This document shows, one piece after another, positions 37,136-50,117 of a stretch of DNA of 64,000 nt (position 1 is the first letter of the stretch; each line of letters begins with the position of its first letter). Where the stretch lies: the NCBI RefSeq assembly GCF_949987535.1, contig NC_080067.1:79199985-79263984 (forward strand). The letters run 5' to 3'. Under the pieces are notes generated by a model. That model searched no databases. It was not told where the DNA came from and saw only the letters and a program-made list of their open reading frames with translations. Source of the DNA: Balaenoptera acutorostrata (taxonomy: Eukaryota > Chordata > Mammalia > Artiodactyla > Balaenopteridae). The position numbers were made by a program, and so were the translations under genes.

Positions 37136-37976
37136 TCAGCTAAAATGACCCAGGATCTAAATTTATGGTCCTATGCTAATCTTGCTCTTTACTGCTCTGA
37201 TGGATCTAAGGCCATGGGAAACTGCAGGAAAGTAAGGGTGTGCCTAGGAGGGAGATATGGACGCTTTGATTAATTTTATCAGTCTCCTGGTCAATGGCTA
37301 ACCTTATAAACACCAGATGTCCAAGGACATCTCATTCTGCTAATAGTAAAGGGCTATTGCTACAGAGAGAAAGGGTTCTTTCCTCACTAAACTGATAATC
37401 TCAACCTCTCACTTGAGATTTCCCTCAGGCCATGTCTATTTTGCACCCCTTCCCAATAAACCAGATGGTACCATGCCATAGGGTACTACAGATGTTATAT
37501 TTCTCAGAAAATGCTTTAACTATCCCTTTCTTTTCTAGTAGAAAAAGTATACATTTGGGTTGAAGTGTTATAGGATAAGGTGGTCCCTTTGTTATTAATT
37601 TTGAATTCCAACTAAAGATGAATCTTAAGATATAGCTATGATGGGGCAAATAAATATGGCATTGGGGGTGCTGGCTACAACAAGACCCAGAGGAACTGAC
37701 AGGTATTAGGACAAGTGTGGAGAAATGGAGTCAGGAAGCCACAATCAGTGATGGGGAGTGACAACAAGAATAAGAACCTATTTGTGGAAGAGGAAAGGGG
37801 TCCATGGCAGAGAACACCATGGGCCTGAATGGAGGAGGTGAAGAGAAAGAAAGGTGCAAGAAGTCAGCCTAGAAAGTCAGGATATGGGGGCAAATGCAGT
37901 CTGACCCGAATGGGAGCTGAGAGTGAGAGACTTGGGGAGAAGAAACTGGGAGGACAGTTAGTTTAGGAGTCATTCT
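37136..37976. other. Intergenic, unassigned
   Basis: No gene or nameable repeat. A-rich and G-rich stretches near 37700-37960. Confidence 0.5.
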
Positions 37977-37990
37977 GACTTGAAGTTTTT

Positions 37991-38399
37991 TTGTTTGTTT
38001 GTTGTTTTTCCAAAACTAAAGTATTTTTTATTGTGGATTCCAAAAATTGCACATTTTCATATACTTAAAAAAAATTGAAGTATAGTTGCTGTACCATATT
38101 ATATGTTACATGTGTATAATATAGTGATTCACAACTTTTAAAGGTTATATTCCATTTATACTTATTATAAAATATTGGCTATATTCCCTATATTCTACAA
38201 TATATCCTTGTAGCTTATTTTATACCTAATAGTTTGTACTTCTTACTCCCCTACCCCGATATTGCCTCCCCGCCCCCCTCTGGTAACCACTAGTTTGTTC
38301 TCTATATGTGTGAATCTGCTTCTTTTTTTTTTTTTTTAATTATATTCACTAGTTTGTTGTATTTTTTAGATTCCACATGTAAGTGATGTCATACAGTAT
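37991..38399 (-). mobile_element. 5'-truncated L1 3' end
   Basis: Antisense L1 3'UTR (GAAGTATAGTTGCTGTACCATATTATATG, CCCCTACCCCGATATTGCC). TSD about 12 bases: GACTTGAAGTTTT near 37978-37990 and GACCTGAAGTTTT near 38401-38413, with one mismatch. Same subfamily as the L1 at 25935. Confidence 0.85.
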
Positions 38400-38444
38400 T
38401 TGACCTGAAGTTTTGACACAGCATCAGCAACAGTTAACACGTTT

Positions 38445-39185
38445 TTAGTCCTTCTAAGTTGCCCATACTGTACTAAGCACTTAGCATGCATTATCTCACT
38501 TAAACCTGTGAGGTAAGAATTATTATTCCCATTTTACAGATTAGAGATCATGGAGATTTAGAGAGTTTAAGATACTTAGAGACAAATATCTCTAAGATAC
38601 TCAGAGAGCTTAAGTCGAGAGTTCAAACATCTAGGCATGTTTGGTTCAGAGCTGCCTTCTTTGTGTCTATGAGCAACTCTGAACACCTTCCAAAGGTGGG
38701 GTATCAAAGTGCTCACAGCCTGTGCAGATGGTACCTTCAGGACTCCCAGGTCTGTTTCTCCCAGGAGCCTCCCCAAGATCCCTGGTCACAGTCTTCCCTC
38801 CTCTGAACTCCCAGATACCCTTGTCTAATGATTCCTCAGCAAGCACATCTCACCTTGAATTTCAACTTTTGCATTTATATTGCAATTCCTGAACTTTTAA
38901 CAACTTACCTTTTCATTTTTTTCCTACTCTTGTTTCCCTTTATTTATTTTTTTGTTTCCCTTTAAATGGACTTTAATTTTTAGAACCCTTTTAGGTTTAC
39001 AGAAACATTGTGGAGATAGTACAGAGTTCCCGTGTATCTCCCACACTCAGTTTCCCTTATAATTACCTGTTAGTCTGGTGTGTCTCCCTTTCGACTACGT
39101 TCTGTGCACTCAGGTACCCACCGATGTACTTTTGTAAATGCAGTTTGTTTTAGGAGCTCCATTCAATAAACATTTTTGAGCACCA
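38445..39185. repeat. MIR and old L1M fragment
   Basis: MIR in reverse at 38445-38600 (TACTGTACTAAGCACTTAGCATGC, GTGAGGTAAGAATTATTATTCCCATTTTACAG). 38975-39060 resembles an L1M 3' fragment (AGGTTTACAGAAACATTGTGGAG). Between them unassigned. Confidence 0.6.
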
Positions 39186-41194
39186 ACAGGTGACTGTGGG
39201 AGGGTCCCCAGGACTGTCAGGACTGTCCCCAGAATCTGTAAAGCACAGTGTCATGGAGCAGGGAAGACAGGAGGCAGGGGCACCAAGTTTGGGGAGGAAG
39301 GTGTTGGGTTCTCTTCGGGACAGGTTGAACTTGAGTGGGTCATCCAGGTGGGGGCATCCAGCAGGCACCTGAGAATAAAGATCTGGCACTTAGGACACAA
39401 ATTGGTGTTTGTATAGCGAGCAGAATGAATTCCACTGTAGAGGTGCAGATGGGAGCGTGTGGGTACCTGACCTTCAACTCATCACTTACTTTCTTTCTGA
39501 TAACTCATGGCATTTGCACATCTGTTGCCTAGCTTGTTTTTACAAAAATTCTTGGAAGTGGATAACAGTGAAGCACTTCTATGGGCCCTCTGTGCTGGTC
39601 ATTTGTCTGTTTTAAGTGATATCTAAATATGAAACAAGGAAGCTTCTCTTAATGTTTCAAAGGCTTTTGATACTATAGAAGTGGAATGGTAGGCTTCTGG
39701 AAGACGGGTAAGTCATCAGAGAGAAGCCAAGGGAAGCATTCTGAGGCAGCTCTTTATCACCAGGGCTCAACACAGTGCCTGACACACAGTGGATCCTCCA
39801 CAAATGTTCATCCAATACACTGTTAATAAGGTGAGAAGAATGGGAACAGAGTTTCTCTATTCTCTGAACACGTGGAAAATCAGAGTTATCCCTCAGACAG
39901 GGAGAGGGGACTTGACAGATGGTCCCAAAGCAAGCTCAGGCTTAGAAACAGGATGAGGTAATGCAGTGTCTCTGGCAGAGGGACCTGACACCATGCAGAC
40001 AAGCACAGGGTAGGTGCCCCCTGCCACTCAGGCAGGATGCTGGTTTAGGGCCATTCATGATTGAGCCTAGTGACTGAAAGAAACGAGTCAAGGCAAGGGC
40101 TGGCCTTCCAGGAGCTAACCACACAGAGCTTTCCAGACAGGCTGAAGTGGGTCTGTGGGCACTGTGCAGAGGGGCAGGGCCTTGGGGGAGGGATCAGGGG
40201 CTCACCTGAGGCTCAGCTTCTAGTGGAGGGCCTGGGTGGCCAGGGATGCTTCAGGTCAGGGCAATCCCGGTGGGGTGGGGGGAGGGAAAGGATAACGTTG
40301 ACAGTGCGTTCCCAGGTAAGAGCCGGCTGTGCCACCCACACTGTGCCAGCACCAACCCTCCCCAGCTCCAAGTATGAGTGTCCTTGCCCAGAAGCCACTC
40401 CCTCTGCCAACTCAGGCAAAGAAAAGGAAAACGATCAAGGCTAGTGCCTACTCAAGCCGACCTTTACCTAGGCTCCAAAACTAGGCTTCCAGATGTGCAG
40501 TCTGTGATCTGTTTCATATCCTATGAATGTGTGAGTGGGTTGGGGAAGGAGGCAGGATAGTGATTTAGTATTTGTTTCCCTTTAGTTTTCCAGTAAGAAT
40601 TTTTGTTGGTTTGTTTGTTTGGGGTGGGGGTGGGGAAAATTGGGGGTGGTGCTTGTTTTTGAAAATTTCTACCCTCGTTCCAGCCCAGGCCCTGTCTCAG
40701 GAGAGGTTCCAGAGCAGAGTGTGCAGGGACTGGTCTTCTCAGACCAGAGTCCTTGGTGAAGTTCACCAACAGTTCTAGGTCATTCCTCTGTTTCAGAGAC
40801 TCAATTTTATCAGTTCACCCAGGGTCATCAGGTAATCTGCTACCCAGGGGCACAAACATTGATTCATAAGGCCTGTTTTTTAACTTGTATGGAGCAAGAG
40901 AACTGTCCTGTAGGCCAAATCTTCACATCAGGGTCTAGGGGCTTCTAGGGGGAAAATCTTCTCAAATCAGGATGAGTGGGTTGTTTGGAAACTGTGGATT
41001 CCCAGCAAAGAAGCTAAATGGTCTTGAGGGTTGTTTACTTAAGCTGTGATAGCCCCAGTAATTGCCTTTAGCCACATAAAGATAGCTGCCATGCAGAAAC
41101 CACTTTCATGCCAGCTGGCCACACAGTGTGTCCTCTCTGTGGGAGTACTGGAGAAACTGCTAGTAAAAACTTCTCCTTGCTCTAAAACCTACTC
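39186..41194. other. Intergenic; small L2 end, otherwise unassigned
   Basis: 39760-39825 resembles an L2 3' end (GCTCAACACAGTGCCTGACACACAG). 40100-40440 is GC-rich with a 127-codon open frame of no recognised family. A G/T-rich tract lies at 40605-40650. Confidence 0.5.
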
Positions 41195-41342
41195 AAGTGT
41201 GCTCTGAAGACCAGCTGCCTGGGCATCACCAGGGATCTTGTTAGAAATTCAGAGTCACAGGACCCCACCTGGGGTCAGAATCTGCATTTTAACAGACTCC
41301 CAGGACACCAATGCTTTTTATAGTTTAAGAAGCCTTGGGCTA
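41195..41342 (+). mobile_element. MER5A-like hAT-Charlie fossil
   Basis: GCATCACCAGGGATCTTGTTAGAAATTCAG, GACCCCACCTGGGGTCAGAATCTGCATTTTAACA match MER5A. The L1 at 41343 is inserted at its right end. Confidence 0.75.
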
Positions 41343-41845
41343 ATAAAAAGAAATGAAATTGAGTTATTTGTAGTGAGGTGGATGGACCTAGAGTCTGTCA
41401 TACAGAATGAAGTAAGTCAGAAAGAGAAAAACAAGTACCATATGCTAACACATATATATGGAATCTAAAAAAAAAGAAAATGGTTATGAAGAACCTAGGG
41501 GCAGGACAGGAATAAAGACACAGACGTAGAAAATGGACTTGAGGACACGGGGAAGGGGAAGGGGAAGCTGGGACGAAGTGAGAGAGTAGCATTGACATAC
41601 ATACACTCCCAAATGTAAAATAGATGGCTAGTGGGAAGCAGCCGCATAGCACAGGGAGATCAGCTCGGTGCTTTGTGACCACCTAGAGGGGTGGGATAGG
41701 GAGGGTGGGAGGGAGACACAGAGGGAGGAGATATGGAGATATATGTATATGTATAGCGGATTCCCTTTGTTATAAAGCAGAAACTAACACACCACTGTAA
41801 AGCAATTATACTCCAATAAAGATGTTAAAAAAAAAAAAAAAAAAG
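41343..41845 (+). mobile_element. 5'-truncated L1 (ORF2 C-terminus and 3' end)
   Basis: Same subfamily and nearly the same truncation point as the L1 at 1209. The last ORF2 codons (to 41468) are followed by the 3'UTR and an A18-type tail. TSD GAAGCC(T/C)TGGGCTA at 41329-41342 and 41846-41859, with one mismatch. Confidence 0.9.
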
Positions 41846-41859
41846 GAAGCCCTGGGCTA

Positions 41860-43680
41860 GAGTCTAGGTTCCATGTGGATCTCAAAATCCACATCAGCTT
41901 GATTCATCTCAACACCCGCAGGGAACCCTTCCTGTCCACAGGGTCCCTCAAGGCTGGACCCGGGATGCCCCGCTGGCAACGGGGAGGGCACTGGGCCCAG
42001 CAGGGCTGCCTCCTGTTCCTGGATTCTCTTTCTCTCTGCAGCTCTCTGCAGCCATTGCCTACTTTTGAGTCCTGGCGTGGACTTTATTGTGGAAGTCAGT
42101 GGGTCTCTTCAAATGCTTCACTGTCTGAATCCAGTCTCAGAAGCAGTAATCTTATGACGTTTAGAGATGGCTTACAATGATTATATTTTAGGTTAGCTGC
42201 TTTCTGATCACCTGGTTGGGGGCTGTGGACTTTCATGTCATCAGTTAAGCAAATTTCAAATCTCACTCTAGCACAGGTTATTTCTAGGAAACATTCTGGG
42301 GGACAGTTATCCCAGGCACACTGCACTTAGTGACCTTGTCTTTATATTTTAGGGTATTTTATTTCATGCCTGTGGCATCAAATTCAAATATAAACTGGAC
42401 TCAAACCTTCCTAAGATGGCTATGGTTACAAGATCCAGGCTGGAGCCTGGCAGTAAGTCACTCTATTCTGGGCACAGAGCTTCAGCCATCTGCCTGCTGG
42501 ATAGTATTTCAGTGTCTCAATACCTGAGATGTGTGAAAGGTGGCTTTAAGATAGAAGATCTCAAAGATCTGAAGCTAAGCTGTGCCACTTGGAATCAATT
42601 ACTTTGTGTTCTTTTCACTCCCACATATTCGTCTATAAAACGGATATGGTACCTACTTGACAGAATTGTTGGCAGACTAAAACTGACCCAGTATAAGCAC
42701 TCAGCCCATTACCCAAACCGGGTAGGGGTTCAGTGAATATTAATAGACTGACACCTGGGAATCTTAGCCGTAGGACACGGCTTCCCTACCATTCAGGAGA
42801 CTGTGTGCGATAAAGCAGGGAAGGCAGGCCAGCCCTCATGGATGTAACCACCAAACTGTCGCCTCCTTGACCACATTTCCATGTCTGAGAAATAAAACTT
42901 TTGGCAGGATAATTTTCCAAACCAAGGGAACATTTGTCTACTTGCACATATTAAGCTGAAGAAACCAAAAAGTTTCAGATGATATGATATTTTCCAAACC
43001 CTGGATTTGCTGATTTAAGATTTAGATTTAATTATGTTTGCAAGTATTTTCTTTACACATTTGTTCATGTTCCCCTTTTACATCAGCAGCCAGCCAGCAC
43101 TTCACAATATTCTTTCAAAAGCCTCTTTTTTTTAGCCCCCCCTTTTTTTAAGACCTCAACTTATACTAAGTTTGGCCATACTGCACAGAGTTTATCAGAC
43201 GTATTATTGTTTAAGATGCCAGATTTACACCATAGAGGAAGGGAAACTAAGACATAAGTGAAAGAGTTGTAAGCTACAGATGTCAAAAAGAGGAAGATGA
43301 AAGTGATTCATTGATATTTTAGAAACAAATATAATTATTTTAATTCAATAACTCTCCTTATCAAAGATAAGTACACATACTGAGAATTTAATACATCAGC
43401 TTGTCTTGTAGAGATAATATGAATGCATTGCAATTCTGTTAAACCTGTACTTAGATTTCTGGAGCATCAGTCACTCTCCAAAGTCTTATTTTTAGAATTA
43501 TTTGAGATTTCCCCCTCAACATGAATCTGAATCCAAATTTTGAAATAAAATTAAATCTGAAATGAAAAATAAATGGATCCCCCCCAAATATTCAAATTTT
43601 TCAAATCCCACTTGGATGTTCCCTGAACCTCTTTAATAAAAATTCTGCCTTGCAGTCAGTCTGTGTCACAGTTAGATTTA
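41860..43680. other. Intergenic; one MIR, otherwise unassigned
   Basis: MIR forward at about 42590-42735 (CGTCTATAAAACGGATATGGTACCTAC). The remaining sequence has no gene or nameable repeat. Confidence 0.5.
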
Positions 43681-43684
43681 TAAT

Positions 43685-43945
43685 GAGGCAGTACAGTGGT
43701 GTCATTTGGGGCTGGGTTCAGAAGCTAGATTGCCTAGATTTGAATTCTCGTTGTTACCACTAGTTAGCCATGTGACCTGGGGCAAGTTCCCTCTGTATAA
43801 TGCCAGTTTCCACACCTGGAAAATGGAGATAATATTTATTCTTATGTTTAAGGATTGTTATGAGGAGTACATGAACTAATACTATAAAGGGATTAGAATT
43901 GTTACCAGCACACAGTAGATGATCAGTAAATCTTAGCTGTTGTCT
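43685..43945 (+). repeat. MIR, near full length
   Basis: Almost complete MIR: GCAGTACAGTGGTGTCATTTGG, GATTTGAATTCTCG, AGCCATGTGACCTGGGGCAAG, CACCTGGAAAATGGAGATAATA, GCACACAGTAGATGATCAGTAAA. Confidence 0.85.
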
Positions 43946-44552
43946 GTCATTCAGCTCTATATTCAAGGACGTTCCCAGCCAAATAGACTAGATTCTTCCC
44001 CATCATTCGCTAACTAGAGTGGCAATAAACTGGGGAAGATAGTCTATGCATACTGTATCAGACTGCAACAATATGTGGATATCACATTATCCACGGAAAA
44101 GAGAGAAATACGGAATAGTAGCACAATCAGCTAGTACATGGCAAAACTTGATTTTGAACCCAGGTCTCTCTGCTCCAAAGGCCAATCTGTTCTCTTTGAA
44201 CCCTGTTGCCAAGAGCTCAGCATGAGCTGACAATGTGCAGTGGTTGTTAATGCAGTGAATGTGGTGGTAGGCAAATGGGATGTGTACAGGCAGAAGCCTG
44301 TGGAACAGAGGAATGGTGGTAGCCCTGCTCCATTCCTCTGTTTGACCATCTGGATCGGTCAGACCATGCTTCCAAAAGTGACTAGTGGGTGGGGAGACAT
44401 GGAATCGCGTCCTGTGGTGACCCTTAGGAGGGATTAAGATATTTTGCCTGAAGGAGAGAAGACAGCTGTGGACATGAGAGCAGTCTTCAAACAATAACCA
44501 ATTTATCAAAAATAGAGGGAAAGAGAATTCAGTATAATATAGGTGAAAACTT

Positions 44553-44668
44553 CTTTCTTTTTTGCCCACACCGTGTGGCTTGCAGGGTCTTCCCTGACCA
44601 GGGATTGAACCCGGGCCGTTGGCAGTGAAAGCTCAGAGTCCTACCACTGGGCCACCAAGGGAATTCCC
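44553..44668 (-). mobile_element. Short tRNA-Glu SINE
   Basis: In reverse: TGACCAGGGATTGAACCCGGG inside, ACCAAGGGAATTCCC at right. 13-base TSD TAGGTGAAAACTT at 44540-44552 and 44669-44681. Confidence 0.93.
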
Positions 44669-44972
44669 TAGGTGAAAACTTTCTAACTGTCTGAACCATC
44701 CAAGGCTCTCTGGTTTGGGAAGTGATAACTTTGCTCTCATTGGAAAGATTGAGGAGAAGCTCGATAACCACTTGATGGGGTAAAGTAGAGGAATTTTGTC
44801 AAATGAATTCAACATATGTTTAGTGGACGTCTGTTACAGGCCATGTATGGTACATGAGTTAAAGTTCCTGCCAAACTTGAAATTCTATTATGAAACTAGA
44901 AGGGCTAAATAGGACCTTATATCCTGCTCAAAACTCTGACTTTGACCACTATACTCATTGGCATAAATATTC

Positions 44973-45135
44973 TCGTAATTAATTTTTAAATTATAATAAT
45001 TATAACAATATATAATTAATTATAATAATTGTAATAAATTATTATTATATATTCTATTATATATAATTATATATTATTATTAATTATAATTATAATAGTT
45101 ATAATAATTATAATAATATATAATTAATTATATAT
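44973..45135. repeat. AT-only (TAATTATAATA)n low-complexity tract
   Basis: About 160 bases almost free of G and C, built from ATAATTAT and TATAAT units with many inverted matches, so it can fold into long AT hairpins. Confidence 0.9.
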
Positions 45136-48100
45136 TCTGCTTTCCCTGACCTGAGTAACTTTTGCCACTTGCTATAAAGTAGGGGCAAATTCCACCATAT
45201 CAACCTGGATTGTTCCTGTTCCATGTTCTCCCATGTAAGCTTCCTTTTAGCACAGGGGAAACCAAGAATAATTTAGTCAGCAGTATTAGAACAGGAAACC
45301 AAAGGTTTCCAAGTACATTTTAAAGGGAAAAAAATGCAAAATAAAATGGAAAATAGTACCAACCTCAAATATCAACCTCAAATAAATATATGAGCTGACA
45401 ATTCACCTTCATTCTCTGGAACACATCCTGTTCCAGTGCGCAGAGCTCCATATTTTTATTTTATGATTCTGGCCCTAAAATGATTGCCCTGGGCTTAGGG
45501 TTCCAAAGTAAAGAAAGTGGATACAGCTTGTCAAATAGGAGCTGTGGTCAGAGCTGAATGTAGGTTGGAGTAGCATCTATAGTGGTTGCTGGGAGGACCT
45601 ATACTATGTGACCAGCAGAGTACAGCCATGACTGACCAAAGCATGTTTGAAAGCATTTGAAAAGGCTTTATCTATGTTTTGTTTTCCAACACTGCCTCCC
45701 AATTCATAAAACCTCAATCAGTATTTGCTCAAGTGCAGGGTGGTAGAAAGTCGAAACATTGGGCAAAGTAACAGGGAGAAAACTTGCAAGTTGATATTTA
45801 ACTTTGAGCGAGTCATTTGTCCGGTTCACTAGAAAGACTTATGCTCTGAGAAAGGAGATGGATTAAGACTGTGGTTTTCAAACACAGGTCGTAGCCCACT
45901 GAGAAATCAATTTAATAAGTTGAAATCAGCATTTTAAAAAATTAAATAGAAAATTCCAGACTGCTTTGCACACAGCAAGGGTATTATTTAATGAAACTTT
46001 TGCTTATTTCATGTGAATACACACACAACCCATATACACACACACACACACATACACGCACATGCACATGCACATACACACATGTGTATACTGGATTGTG
46101 CAGTAAACTGAACATTTTACCATGGTGCACAGTCAAAAATGTTTGACAAATGCTGACCTAAGAGAACCCATTTAGCATTTGGGCCACAGAGAGGACCCCA
46201 GAAAAAGCAAATGATTTTGGATCCTCTATTACTGAGTTGACAGATTAATGTATTTTTATAAATTGTGATACAATATACATAACATAAACAGACTAACGTT
46301 TTAAAATGTAAGGGAAAAAGCACTAAATGCCTTTGTCTAAAAACTAAAAACCTCCCACCCCCAACTTGTATCATCTTAGAGGTTTGGGTTTACAATGCTG
46401 TCCCCCTTCTCCCATCCCCATTGTTTTTCCTCCTAGGACTAGGACCAGGACTAGGTTCCTGGTCTGTATCTCCCGGAACAGGTGTATGTTTTGATTTTGA
46501 TCTTATGGGGCAAGTAGCAAAAGTTCCCTCTTGTACCTGTGACTGAGTTAGAGAGGAGAGTGTGTTTACATTCAGTTGTACTTTTACATTACAAAATAGA
46601 TTGTTAAAAAGCAGGTAATTAACTAGAATCTAAATAGGCATATAATTTGGAACAAGATTTAGAGAACTACAGTGTGCCTTGGTGAGCACACCAGTCTTAC
46701 CTTCCTTTTCAGATCTGGGCAGTTGTCTGTAACAGACCCTGACTCACTTTTATTTTTGCTTATATTTCATATTTGCATCCTTGTTTTTGTCCTTTAAGTA
46801 TAAATTGTTTCCCCAGCTACATTGTTTGCCTTTTCAGGGGTACAGATTCCTTTCTTATCTCTTTAAGTGTCTTTGCCAGACACACAATACTATTCAATAA
46901 ACGTAATTGTATAAATGCAATAAATGATAATTGATTACTTTTTCTTCTCAGCCATTATCAATAACTGAGTCATTTTTACTGGAATCAGGGCAGTCAAATG
47001 CCATTGAAGACACCTTTCCTTTTCTGGAGCAATAACCTCATTGCTAGTTGCTTAGAATTTCTCAGTTTCCAGGCTTTTCCCCCTCAGGCCACATTTACTC
47101 ACTTGGCTTGGGCTCTGAACTAGCAGCACCTTGTATTTGTATAACTGTGTAGTTAAAGGAGCTTTCCTACTTTTTAATTCACTGGTGAAGGAGATAAAGG
47201 GATGTTATCTTCATGTGGCCAATGGGGAAACTGAGGCATAGAGCCATTAAGCCCATGGTTCTGCAGCACAGTTGGTGACAGCTCTGGACTAGTTGCTGAC
47301 TTCGAGGCTGGGGCTCTTTTCACTACATCAGTGGCTTCTCTGCTTTGTTTTTCCCTCCTATTTCTCCCTCACTAAATTGGAAGATTCCTGCTTTCATCTC
47401 AAGGTGAAGAAAAAAGAGAGGGAGGGAGAATTGTGCAGCTGATGATTTCTATAACTCTCTTTTCCACCAGTGATTTCCCTGAGGTATTTACGTAGAGTAG
47501 GATTTTTAATACACACCACAGGCAAGCCGGTCTCCTCTGGCTAAATACCTTATTTCTTCCTCATCAATCCAAGTCTGGCCTGAAGACATCTTCCATGTTA
47601 CTTTCCTGCCGGATCCTGCTCCATCCCACCCAGACTGACTCAACGAAGAGTCTACTCTGTGCCAGTTTACTGTGTGTTTTTAGGAGACTGCACCTGCCTT
47701 ATCTCACTTAAACCCACAGAAAATCTGTGAGGCAAGTATTTTTATTCCCGTTTAAGAGCCGATAAAACTCAGGCTCAAGAAAGCTGAGAACTCCAGTTCC
47801 TCAACTCCAGGTTTTGTGCTCTTTTCCCAGATCTCCAGGGCTTTTATTTATTTACTTGCTTGTTTATTATTTAAGCACATCATACATTCCTCTCCAACCT
47901 CCAGTTTCCTTTATGCAAAATTCTAGCATACATGATTTAAAAAAATTTTTGTGTACCTTTTGGAATAACTGCAAGAATTTTAGGTCCACTGTAAGGTAAG
48001 TCTTGTGTAACAGTCTGTGGAAAGTTGGAAATTGAATAATGTCCATTTCAGTTATGCTGGATAGTTTAAATAAAGCTACCAAAAATTTATTTCATTGCAA

Positions 48101-48230
48101 GCAACCAAGTTACTGGGTCTCCAGAAGTGGGAGGCAATGCTATGTAATAATGGCAACAACAACAACGAAAATCAGATTTAAAAAATAAAATCTTTGAACA
48201 TATGTATGGGTTACCAGACAAAGCAAAATT
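45136..48230. other. Intergenic; microsatellite and MIR pieces
   Basis: (CA)n-type tract at about 46017-46086. MIR-like pieces at 47215-47300 and, in reverse, 47650-47800 (TGTGCCAGTTTACTG, CCTTATCTCACTTAAACCCACAG). The rest is unassigned with no gene signal. Confidence 0.5.
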
Positions 48231-48234
48231 GCCT

Positions 48235-48957
48235 CTCAGTATGTATAGATACTACAAACAATAAATGCTGGAGAGGGTGTGGAGAAAAGGGAACCCTCTT
48301 GCACTGTTGGTGGGAATGTAAATTGATACAGCTGCTATGGAGAACAGTATGGAGGGTCCTTAAAAAACTAAAGATGGAATTACCATATGACCCAGCAATC
48401 CCACTGCTGGGCATATACCCAGAGAAAACCATAATTGAAAAAGACATATGCACCCCAATGTTCATTGCAGCACTATTTACAAAAGCCAGGTCATGGAAGC
48501 AACCTAAGTACCCATCGACAAACAAATGGATAAAGAAGATGTGGTACATATATACAATGGAATATTACTCAGCCATAAAAAGGAATGAAATGGGGTAATT
48601 TGTAGAGACGTGGATGGACCTAGAGACTGTCATACAGAGTGAAGTAAGTCAGAACGAGAAAAACAAATATCGTATATTAACGCATATATGTGGAATCTAG
48701 AAAAATGGTACAGATGAACTGGTTTGCAAGGCAGAAATAAAGACATAGACATAGAGAACAAACATATGGACATCAAAGGGGGAAAAGGTGTGGGATGAAT
48801 TGGGAGACTGGGATTGAAATATATACACTAATATGTATAAAATAGATAACTAATGAGAACCTGCTGTATAGCACAGGGAACTCCACTTTGCTGTACAGTA
48901 GAAACTAACACAACATTGTAAAACAACTATACCCCAATTTAAAAAAAAAAAAAGATT
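48235..48957 (+). mobile_element. 5'-truncated L1 (ORF2 C-terminus and 3'UTR)
   Basis: Sense L1 of about 700 bases: AATGCTGGAGAGGGTGTGGAGAAAAGGG, GACCCAGCAATCCCACTGCTGGGC, GGTACATATATACAATGGAATATTACTC, with the 3'UTR and A-tail at about 48941-48953. Confidence 0.93.
48248..48598 (+). pseudogene. L1 ORF2 C-terminal remnant with a premature stop
   Basis: The ORF2 C-terminus is open through the [10 protein letters not shown] motif and the [13 protein letters not shown] segment, and stops at TAA 48596-48598. In the related element at 41343 the frame continues about 35 codons further (residues like LFVVRWMDLESV). A substitution created the stop. Dead. Confidence 0.85.
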
Positions 48958-49943
48958 CTACAACAAAGCAAGACAAATTTATTTTCATCTACTTGAAATT
49001 GCAGAGGAGGGAGATCCTGCAAAGCTTCCAGGGAGAAAGGGATAGTGAAGGGAATGTAATTGCACAGTATCCGTTATTACTAATAAAAGCATGAAAATAA
49101 ACATATAATTGGCACGCTTTTTAGTGTCTTTATTGTTTCATTTTACTGAATGTAAACTTTTAAATTTGGATTTTCATAGGTTCCATCCTGACCTCCAGTC
49201 TCCTAAGTCTATTTTCTCCACGTGGTTATAAGATTTTCACCTGGATATTAGCATTCTTTTCTTTTCTTTTTTTTTAAGGTCCAACCAGTCTGGGAAAGAG
49301 AAGGGACTCAGGACCTACTGTCAGAATTTCAAGTTGGCCCCATCACAGCGAATCCATCCCATTCCCTGCTTTAACTTTTTCCTGTGTAGAGCAACTAAGG
49401 TGCAGCGATATTCCTACTTATAAGATTTTAAAATATTTCTTCTTGGGGAGAGATTTTAGGGCGGCGGGCACACCCCTCTGTACTTCCGCATTTCGGAGCG
49501 TAGTAAGTGGAAGAGCAGAAGCCCGAGGCCGGGAAACGGATTTGGATTTCAAAGGGCTATTGTGCCTCCCTCTGGGCTCTGACCTGGAAAGCGCTTTATC
49601 TGTAACCCTTTTATGGCCCCAGACGTATTCTTGCTTCCTGGCTATTTGTAAACTTGTCTAATCTCGCTCACAGGACTGTAGGTTACCGATCAAAGGGAGG
49701 GAGAGGGTGAGAATGTTTGTAAGAGTTTAGAAAGTGATAACAATCCCATTTTATTTATGTATTATGCATTGCACGATCCTATAATAACAATGACAATGTA
49801 CATTAAAGTTCTTCTACAATTCTATCACCCTAATAAATCGCTTGTTTCTATTTTATCTTCCATTTCCTCATGCATTAAAACATTCTGCAAAGCTCTGTGC
49901 CTTAGGGATTCACGGGAAGCTTTTACACATCCTAAATGCAAAT
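48958..49943. other. Intergenic, unassigned (0.7-1.7 kb upstream of TFRC)
   Basis: No gene or nameable repeat. 49440-49620 is slightly GC-rich. Distal regulatory sites cannot be judged from one sequence. Confidence 0.5.
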
Positions 49944-49958
49944 TTGCATTTTGCTTTT

Positions 49959-50117
49959 TTTAAAAAATTATAGTTGATTAACAATATTGTGTTAGTTTCA
50001 GGTGCACAGCAAAGTGATTGGTTATACATATATAGGTACATATCTATATTCTTTTTTTGACTCTTTTCCATTATAGTTTATTACAAGATATTGACTATAG
50101 TTCCCTGTGCTATACAG
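49959..50117 (-). mobile_element. Very short L1 3' end near the TFRC CpG island
   Basis: About 159 bases of antisense L1 3' end (TTGTGTTAGTTTCAGGTGCACAG, TTCCCTGTGCTATACAG). Perfect 15-base TSD TTGCATTTTGCTTTT at 49944-49958 and 50118-50132. Confidence 0.93.
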
